Assembly (NCBI GenBank): GCA_947259925.1
Contig: CAMYOG010000054.1
Coordinates: 1-33,425, forward strand
Source: Thermoanaerobaculia bacterium
GTDB lineage: Bacteria; Acidobacteriota; Thermoanaerobaculia; Multivoradales; JAHEKO01
Direction of reading: 5' to 3'
DNA length: 33,425 bases
In this document: piece by piece, positions 16,947 through 22,199 of the stretch
Layout: each line of letters begins with the position of its first letter
Numbering within the stretch: position 1 is the stretch's first letter
Made by a program: the position numbers and the translations under genes
Notes under the pieces: generated by a model
What the model saw: the letters and a program-made list of their open reading frames with translations, nothing else
What the model was told of the DNA's origin: nothing
Databases searched by the model: none

Positions 16947-17274
16947 GGGTCACCTCCTCTACCCTTCGGCAACCCGGCTATCTGGAGCGGCCCCGGACCC
17001 GTGGCTTTGCGTCACTGCCTTTTCGGCGGCTTTGCCCTTATCGGGGCTCACTGACTGTCTACACCCGGAAGCTGACAGGAGCGCCACCCGAAGGCGTGGG
17101 CTTGGCAGTCCGCGGAGCCGCGTGGTGTGATACCTCTCGAGAGCCCCTGTGGCCAGACAGTGCTTCGAGGTCATGACGTCGGACCTGCTGGTGTGGCGGG
17201 AACCTGACTGGGAGTCTGACTTCCGGCGACAGCGCCCGGTGTGGTGAATAATCAAGTGAGAGAAGGAGGGAACC
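16947..17274. other. Intergenic region with a gene fragment and dodecin leader
   Basis: 328 bp between divergent genes. It holds the beta-helix ribosome site at the left edge and a 39-bp stretch (17161-17199) resembling the start of the methyltransferase gene at 20112. The dodecin ribosome site AGAAGGAGGG lies at the right edge. I cannot define promoters with confidence. Confidence 0.5.
17160..17220 (+). pseudogene. Fragment resembling the 5' end of the methyltransferase gene at 20112
   Basis: Bases 17162-17200 match 20125-20163 at about 34 of 39 positions and encode FEVMTSDLLVWR, against FEVKTPDLLVWR in the intact gene. The frame has no start codon or ribosome site of its own, and similarity ends after the WR codons. 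It looks like a remnant of a paralogous copy or a short duplication lying in the dodecin leader. Confidence 0.45.
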
Positions 17275-17481
17275 ATGGCCGCGAAGGTGTTCAAGAAGAT
17301 CAACGTCACGGGCTGCTCGACCAAGAGCTATGAGGAGGCGATCTCCGCGGCGATCGAGAAGGCGGGCGAGAGCGTCCACGGGATGGCGTGGTTCGAGGTA
17401 CGCGAGCTGCGCGGTGGCATCGCCGACGGCAAGCCGAGCGAGTGGCAGGCGACGGTCGAGGTCGCCTTCAAGGTGGACTGA
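17275..17481 (+). CDS. Dodecin (flavin-binding/storage protein)
   Basis: 68 aa from ATG 17275, preceded by AGAAGGAGGG. Length and sequence match the dodecin family: VFKKINVTGCSTKSYEEAI, the flavin-stacking Trp39 in GMAWFEVRELRGGI and Gln58 in SEWQATVEVAFKV. Dodecins form hollow dodecamers that bind riboflavin, FAD/FMN or CoA and are thought to store or buffer flavins. The gene lies 27 bp upstream of the acyl-AMP ligase on the same strand and is likely co-transcribed. The link may be incidental, but flavin buffering next to a lipid-metabolism gene is worth noting. Confidence 0.93.
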   Translation: MAAKVFKKINVTGCSTKSYEEAISAAIEKAGESVHGMAWFEVRELRGGIADGKPSEWQATVEVAFKVD

Positions 17482-17508
17482 CTCAGACGGCGGAGCGCCC
17501 GACGGTCT

Positions 17509-19314
17509 ATGAGTCAATACGCCGATACCCTGGTCGAGGTGCTGCATCGTCGTGTGCAGGGCGACCCCGAGCGCAAGCACCTGCTCTTGCTCGAGGAAAA
17601 CCGGCAGGTGGCGTCGCTCAGCTTCGCCGACCTCCTGGTCGGCGCCGAGGCGGTGGCTCGGGGCCTGCACTCGGAGGGCATCGGGCGGCAGGAGACGGTG
17701 GCCCTGATGCTGCCGACCGGCCGGGAGTTCTTCTTCGGCTTCATGGGCACGCTCCTCGCGGGCGCGGTGCCGGTACCGATCTACCCACCGGTGACGATCG
17801 ATCAGATCGAGGAGTACGCCGAGCGCCAGGTGCGCATCCTGCGTAACGCCGAGGTGACGGCACTCCTGACTCCCAAGCGGGCGACCAAGCTGGCGCGGCT
17901 CCTGCAGCCGAAGGTGCCAAGCCTGCGGGCGATCCTGCGACCGGACAAGCTGCTCGCGCGGCGAAAGAAGGCGGAGCCCGCCGAGGACCGATCGGCGAGG
18001 GTCACCCCGGACGATCTCGCTCTGATCCAGTACACCTCCGGCAGCACCGGAGACCCGAAAGGCGTCGCGCTCACCCACGCCAACCTGATCTCGAACATCC
18101 GCTCGATCGGCGAGGCGGTCCGGGTCGACTCCAAGGACGTCGTCGTCAGCTGGCTGCCGCTCTACCACGACATGGGTCTGATCGGTTGCTGGCTCTTCGC
18201 CCTCTACCAGGGCCTCGAGATGGTCTGCTTCTCGCCGCTCGACTTCCTGCGCCGGCCGAAGCGCTGGCTGCGAGCGATCAGCGAGTACGGCGGCACGCTC
18301 TCGCCGGCTCCCAACTTCGCGTACGAGTTCTGCGTGCGCCGCATCCACGACCGCGACCTCGAAGGCCTCGATCTCTCTTCCTGGCGGGTGGCCCTGAACG
18401 GCGCGGAGCCGGTCAATCCGGAGACCGTCGAGCGGTTCTGTAGCCGCTTCGGCGCCGTGGGCTTTCAGAAGGGAGCGATGCTGGTGGCCTACGGGCTGGC
18501 GGAGAACGCGGTGGCTCTGAGCTTCCCACCCCTGGGGCGTCCACCGCGGATCGAAGCGATCGAGCGCGACACGTTCCACCGCGAGGGACGAGCCGTCCTG
18601 GTCGAAGAAGACAGCGGCGAGGATGAGCCGCTCCGCCACGTCTCGGCCGGTCGCGCCCTCCCGGACAACGAGATCCGGCTGGTCGATGACGAGGATCGGG
18701 AGATCCCGGAGCGCGTGGAAGGCAACATCCAGTTTCGCGGTCCTTCGATGACCGGCGGCTACTACCGCAATCCCGAGGCGACGGCCGCCATCCGCACCGC
18801 CGACGGTTGGACGCGCACCGGCGACCGCGGCTACGTGGCCGACGGCGAGCTCTTCATCTCCGGCCGACGGAAGGACCTGATCATCAAGGCGGGACGCAAT
18901 CTCGATCCGGCGGAGATCGAGGCTCTCGCTGCCGAGGTCGATGGCATTCGCCGTGGCTGCGTGGCCGCCGTCGGCGTTTCCAACCCCGCGACCGGCAGCG
19001 AGGATCTCATCGTGGTCGCTGAGACCCGCAAGAAGGACCCGGCGACACGGCGGCGGCTGGCGGCCGAGGTCCGGAGCCGGATCAGCAGGGCGACCAAGGT
19101 GTCGCCGGACGAGGTCGTGCTGGTGCCGCCGCGCACAGTGCCCAAGACTCCGAGCGGCAAGCTGCGCCGCGCCGAGACCCGCGGCCGCTATCTGAGCAAG
19201 ACGCTCACCCAGCGCCGGCCGCCGACCTGGGTACAGATCGCGCGCCTGGCGGCCGGCGCCGGCTGGGTCGCTCTCGTAGCCTTCCTGCTCGGGCGACGAC
19301 TGCGCAAGGACTGA
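17509..19314 (+). CDS. Fatty acyl-AMP ligase (FAAL-like) with C-terminal membrane anchor
   Basis: 601 aa from ATG 17509. Adenylate-forming enzyme of the ANL superfamily. The P-loop YTSGSTGDPKGV is at residues 175-186, then LPLYHDMGLIG, NGAEPVNPETVERF and YGLAENAVAL, the hinge region TGDRGYVADGELFISGR and the catalytic Lys551 in PKTPSGKLRR. The HDMGLIG and NGAEPV motifs are typical of fatty acyl-AMP ligases, which make acyl-adenylates for carrier proteins, as opposed to acyl-CoA synthetases. A hydrophobic segment (AAGAGWVALVAFLLG) at about residues 580-595 followed by RRLRKD suggests a C-terminal membrane anchor, unusual for the family. No carrier protein or polyketide gene is adjacent, so the acyl acceptor is unknown. 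Confidence 0.88.
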   Translation: MSQYADTLVEVLHRRVQGDPERKHLLLLEENRQVASLSFADLLVGAEAVARGLHSEGIGRQETVALMLPTGREFFFGFMGTLLAGAVPVPIYPPVTIDQIEEYAERQVRILRNAEVTALLTPKRATKLARLLQPKVPSLRAILRPDKLLARRKKAEPAEDRSARVTPDDLALIQYTSGSTGDPKGVALTHANLISNIRSIGEAVRVDSKDVVVSWLPLYHDMGLIGCWLFALYQGLEMVCFSPLDFLRRPKRWLRAISEYGGTLSPAPNFAYEFCVRRIHDRDLEGLDLSSWRVALNGAEPVNPETVERFCSRFGAVGFQKGAMLVAYGLAENAVALSFPPLGRPPRIEAIERDTFHREGRAVLVEEDSGEDEPLRHVSAGRALPDNEIRLVDDEDREIPERVEGNIQFRGPSMTGGYYRNPEATAAIRTADGWTRTGDRGYVADGELFISGRRKDLIIKAGRNLDPAEIEALAAEVDGIRRGCVAAVGVSNPATGSEDLIVVAETRKKDPATRRRLAAEVRSRISRATKVSPDEVVLVPPRTVPKTPSGKLRRAETRGRYLSKTLTQRRPPTWVQIARLAAGAGWVALVAFLLGRRLRKD

Positions 19315-19336
19315 CGACAGCCCCGGGAGCGGCCGC

Positions 19337-19519
19337 TCAACTTCCCGACCGGCGCAGTTTCGCCTCCAACTCGGCGAACCAGTCGAGACGGATCGGCAGG
19401 TACTGGGCGAATCCTGAATGTGTGACCGCGCGGAGCCGCACGAATCGCCGGCCGTCGGCGCTCACGTCATAGCGGCAGCCCAGCTTCTCTTGGCGGTTGG
19501 ACCGCCGATGGGTCCCGAA
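19337..19519 (-). pseudogene. C-terminal tail of a WD40/TolB-like propeller protein (remnant)
   Basis: On the minus strand, directly in frame after the stop codon of the 124-aa gene, 60 codons read on to TGA at 19337. They include LGCRYDVSADGRRFVRLRA and LPIRLDWFAELEAKLRR. The YDVSADGRRF plus WFAELKAKL-type ending is the usual C-terminus of the PD40/TolB-like propellers attached to acidobacterial-type kinases. No start codon, ribosome site or upstream propeller repeats accompany it, so it is the leftover tail of a deleted gene. Confidence 0.45.
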
Positions 19520-19894
19520 TCAGGCGGTGGAAGCGGCTCGATGCCTGAGGGCGCACGCGAGCAGGACGTCCAGGGCCTTCTCGAACTCGAAGATGTGGTG
19601 CATCTCGCTCGCCCTACCGCTGACAAAGACCGCATTGGCCGTACCGGAGTCTCCCGCTTCGTCCTCCAAACGAACGCCCTCTCGGTACGATTCCAGATCC
19701 TGCAGATAGACGACGTCGACGTCCCCCTCGCGGAGATTCGAGCCGACGTAGGTTACTGGCTGCAGCACCGGTATCAGCATCTCCTCGTCGATGAAGTTCA
19801 GGGAGAAGTAGATCTCTCCCTGCCGGAGCTGGCTAGCCGCAACCGGCTCGGAATAAGGCGCCAGGACTGTCTCTGGGAATCTCAGTTCGCTCAT
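19520..19894 (-). CDS. Hypothetical protein, 124 aa
   Basis: 124 aa from ATG 19894, with GGAGG six bases upstream, which fixes this start within a longer open frame. The protein is acidic and soluble, without signal peptide or membrane segment. It contains IYFSLNFIDEEMLIPVLQP, VTYVGSNLREGDVDVVYLQD, and a C-terminal EMHHIFEFEKALDVLLACAL helix. I do not recognise a named family. The pattern (a beta-rich half, then a charged helix) resembles small conserved hypothetical proteins of this kind of organism. It lies downstream of a 217-bp leader that diverges from the methyltransferase gene. Confidence 0.65.
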   Translation of the reverse strand: MSELRFPETVLAPYSEPVAASQLRQGEIYFSLNFIDEEMLIPVLQPVTYVGSNLREGDVDVVYLQDLESYREGVRLEDEAGDSGTANAVFVSGRASEMHHIFEFEKALDVLLACALRHRAASTA

Positions 19895-20111
19895 CTGAAG
19901 CCTCCGCTGGAGTAGTGTCCCGGCCGGCCTGCTCCCGAGACTGGCAGTCTGACTGAACGTGATGGCGATCGGCAAGCTGAGCCTTCGAGAGCCGACCGGT
20001 CGATGTGCGAGCGAACCTCGCGACGGCCGACTCTGGCTCAGATCCGCCGCTGGGCACCCGTCCTCCGAGCCCATCTCTTCGAGACGATGAGATACTCGAG
20101 CAGGAACCGTC

Positions 20112-20711
20112 ATGGTCAGACGTCGCTTCGAGGTCAAGACACCCGACCTGCTCGTGTGGCGGGGCCTGGTGGTCATGTCGCGCCAGGAGCAGCCGTTCTT
20201 CGAGATCCTGTTCGAGCGGTTGGCGGAGCTGCGTCCTCGGCGGGTCCTGGAAGTCGGCTTCGGCCTGGGGATCTCGGCCGGGCTGATCCAGACGAAGCTC
20301 GAGCCCGAGCGGCACGACATCGTGGAGATCGACGAGGGCATCTTCGAGGATCTGGAGGAGTTCGCGGCGGAGAGGCCGGGGGTCGGCGGGATCCTCGGCA
20401 GCTTCTGGGCGTTCGAGCCGCCCCGAGAGTACGACTTCCTCTTCTACGACGGCTTCGACTACCTGGAGTCCGAAGCGAGGGACGAAGAGGCTGCCCTGGA
20501 GCGACACGCGGACCGACTCTGCGGCCGGCTCGACGAGCTCCTGGACGACGGCGGCGTCTTCTGCTGGCCCCATTTCGGCAGGGTCCGGCCGCGCCGTATC
20601 CCGGGCTACGAACAGGTGCTCTACGAGCGCCTCAAGGTGCCGCCCTACTTGCTGGAAGACGGCAAGGCGACCCGCGACGCGGCGATCGTCTGCTGGCGGA
20701 AGAAAGGCTAG
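20112..20711 (+). CDS. Class I SAM methyltransferase, guanidinoacetate-methyltransferase-like
   Basis: 199 aa from ATG 20112. Rossmann-fold SAM-binding motif VLEVGFGLGISAGLIQ at residues 45-60, followed by HDIVEIDEGIFEDL, the acidic strand-2 position that binds the SAM ribose, and YDFLFYDGFDYLE at strand 4. The motif EVGFG plus EIDEGIF resembles guanidinoacetate N-methyltransferase and related enzymes. Those have similar length, though the substrate-binding arm is not recognisable, so the substrate is open. Its TAG stop shares the bases CTAG with the stop of the convergent radical SAM gene, leaving no space for a terminator. A fragment of a similar gene lies at 17160. It may act with the radical SAM enzyme or be unrelated. 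Confidence 0.78.
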   Translation: MVRRRFEVKTPDLLVWRGLVVMSRQEQPFFEILFERLAELRPRRVLEVGFGLGISAGLIQTKLEPERHDIVEIDEGIFEDLEEFAAERPGVGGILGSFWAFEPPREYDFLFYDGFDYLESEARDEEAALERHADRLCGRLDELLDDGGVFCWPHFGRVRPRRIPGYEQVLYERLKVPPYLLEDGKATRDAAIVCWRKKG

Positions 20712-21952
20712 AGCGCACTCGGAGTCGCGGCTGACGCGGTCGTCCGCGTGCGCGCATCGAGCGGTCGCCGTCGCCCGAGCCGTCGCCCGAAGATCTCGTG
20801 CGGGTGGCGCTGGGCCGGGAACGCCTCCCGGTACTTGCAGGAGACCAGGCTGTAGGCGCACCCGAAGTCGGGTACGCGGTCGGGGTCGGTGTTCGAGGAC
20901 GAGTGGCCGATCGAAGCCGGGCAGACGACGCAGTCGGCGAAGTACCGGCAACCGTCGCAGCGTCCGTAGGACGAGAACTTGTTCTCCTTGTGGTTGAGGA
21001 TCTCGGCGCCGCGCGCGACGGCGGGGAAGTCGGCCAGCTTCTGCTCGAAATCGGGAGCCCGCACGTCGCCGATCCCGAGCGGCTCGAGCTGCTCGGCGAG
21101 GAGCCGACTCGGAAACGACTGGTACGACTCGGCGAACATGACGCAGCCGTAGGTGAGACCGTCCGCGTCGACGGCGACCGAGTCGGCCCGGCCGGCGTCG
21201 CACATCCGTCGGGTGGGAGTCCGCTCGCGACTCTCGCCCTCGAACCTGCGGAAGAGAATCAGCGGCACCTCGCGCGTCTCCTCGTAGTGGCGCAGCGACT
21301 GCTCGAACACCTCGCCGAACTGTCGGTCGAGCTGGTCGATCCGCTCGACCTCCCAGTCGGGGGCGTGCGTCACCGGCGTGACGTCGATCTTCTTGATCCC
21401 CTTGCCGAGGAAATACCGGAAGCCCGACGCCAGCTCGGGCACGGTCGCGGGCGTGAGGGTCATGTTGACGCTCAGGCTCCGGCGCAGGAACCACGGGTGC
21501 TCCTCGCGGAGGTAGTCGAGCAAGCGGTCGAGCTGGGCGAACGTCCCCTTGCCCCGGAGCTCCTGCGCGGCGACGCCGTCGAAGCTGAGCTGGGTCCGCA
21601 CCTGGTGCCGCGCCAGGAAGCTGGCGACCGACGGCGACATCAGGGTGCCGTTGGTGGTCAGCCCGTAGCGGATCCGCGGTCCACCCGATCGATTGCGCTC
21701 GGCGTAGCCGATCGCCCGGCGGATCAGCGGCAGCTCGAGGAGCGGCTCACCGCCGTAGAAGTTGAGGTCGACCTGGCGGTGCTGCGAGTCGAGCACCAGG
21801 TCGATCGCCGCCCGCAGAACCTCCCAGCTCATCCCGGGGGACTTGCGCTCGTTCTGGTAACAGTAGCTGCACTTGAGGTTGCACGCGGCGGTCAACACCG
21901 CGTCGAGCGAGCGGATTCCATGCGGGCGCCCTGCCTGCGCCTGAGTCGTCAC
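20708..21952 (-). CDS. Radical SAM/SPASM peptide-maturase-like protein
   Basis: 414 aa from GTG 21952, seven bases after the stop of the 65-aa ORF. The radical SAM cluster motif is CNLKCSYC (Cys24, Cys28, Cys31), followed by NFYGGEPLLE (the GGE motif), LTTNGTLM and LSFDG. The C-terminal SPASM domain has MCDAGR, VDADGLTYGCVMF, CDGCRYFADCVVCPAS and FGCAYSLVSCKY, which supplies enough cysteines for two auxiliary Fe-S clusters. This domain pair is found in RiPP maturases (thioether, C-C or epimerising enzymes) and in anaerobic sulfatase maturases. No sulfatase gene is in the window, and the adjacent small ORF makes a peptide maturase more likely. No N-terminal RRE peptide-binding domain is evident. 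The last 30 residues are Arg-rich and probably disordered. Confidence 0.9.
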   Translation of the reverse strand: MTTQAQAGRPHGIRSLDAVLTAACNLKCSYCYQNERKSPGMSWEVLRAAIDLVLDSQHRQVDLNFYGGEPLLELPLIRRAIGYAERNRSGGPRIRYGLTTNGTLMSPSVASFLARHQVRTQLSFDGVAAQELRGKGTFAQLDRLLDYLREEHPWFLRRSLSVNMTLTPATVPELASGFRYFLGKGIKKIDVTPVTHAPDWEVERIDQLDRQFGEVFEQSLRHYEETREVPLILFRRFEGESRERTPTRRMCDAGRADSVAVDADGLTYGCVMFAESYQSFPSRLLAEQLEPLGIGDVRAPDFEQKLADFPAVARGAEILNHKENKFSSYGRCDGCRYFADCVVCPASIGHSSSNTDPDRVPDFGCAYSLVSCKYREAFPAQRHPHEIFGRRLGRRRPLDARTRTTASAATPSAL

Positions 21953-21959
21953 CCCGTGC

Positions 21960-22157
21960 TCAGTCTTGGCTGTCGAAGAGACAGCTCCGCCGGCCTATCC
22001 GGGGTCCGGCAGCGGGCGGGCCCGGCACCGGCGTGTCCGGGTCGACCACCTCCTCGAGCACCGTCTGGATGTACTCGAGGTCATCGCGTATGTCGCCCAG
22101 AAGCTCAAGTACGTGCCTGACCGTGATGGTGTACGACGAGCCGCTCTCTTCGGGCAT
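21960..22157 (-). CDS. Putative RiPP precursor peptide (65 aa) upstream of radical SAM gene
   Basis: 65 aa from ATG 22157, preceded by a perfect AAGGAGG five bases upstream. The last codon ends seven bases before the radical SAM gene start. Residues 9-38 form an amphipathic acidic helix (YTITVRHVLELLGDIRDDL, then IQTVLEEVV), which could be a leader. A Pro/Gly-rich hinge follows (DPDTPVPGPPAAGP), and the tail PRIGRRSCLFDSQD has a single Cys59 and acidic residues Asp62 and Asp65. Size, position, ribosome site and leader-like/core-like split fit a precursor peptide. I know no family with this sequence. Alternatives: a small helical accessory protein of the maturase or a regulatory partner of the upstream kinase. 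Confidence 0.6.
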   Translation of the reverse strand: MPEESGSSYTITVRHVLELLGDIRDDLEYIQTVLEEVVDPDTPVPGPPAAGPRIGRRSCLFDSQD

Positions 22158-22162
22158 CTCTT

Positions 22163-22169
22163 CCTCCTT
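22163..22169 (-). promoter_or_regulatory. Strong ribosome binding site of the 65-aa peptide gene
   Basis: AAGGAGG on the minus strand, five bases before ATG 22157. It is one of the best matches to the consensus in the window, while the following radical SAM gene has a GTG start and a poor site. This implies the peptide is made in excess over the enzyme, as expected for a precursor. An AT-rich stretch (about 22190-22205) just upstream could hold a separate promoter. Confidence 0.7.
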
Positions 22170-22199
22170 CGCCAGATGGACTGGACTGTAACGATCATT

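Noticed and set aside
17081..17108. Similarity between CCACCCGAAGGCGTGGG here and CCGCCCGAAGGAGTAGG near 29114 as a dispersed repeat
   Set aside because: Only a roughly 17-bp core matches with several mismatches, which is too weak in GC-rich DNA to call from two copies.
17059..18639. 526-codon minus-strand frame over the acyl-AMP ligase
   Set aside because: Antisense shadow; the plus frame contains the full adenylation motifs.
19520..19522. TGA read as selenocysteine between the 124-aa gene and the propeller tail
   Set aside because: No SECIS-like hairpin is evident after it, and the two flanking segments look like different protein families.
20708..21952. Anaerobic sulfatase maturase acting with the FGE remnant
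   Set aside because: No sulfatase gene is in the window, the FGE gene is broken and 12 kb away, and the small upstream ORF fits a peptide maturase better.
20798..22120. 440-codon plus-strand frame across the radical SAM and peptide genes
   Set aside because: Antisense shadow with no motif or ribosome site; the minus strand has the CxxxCxxC and SPASM cysteines.
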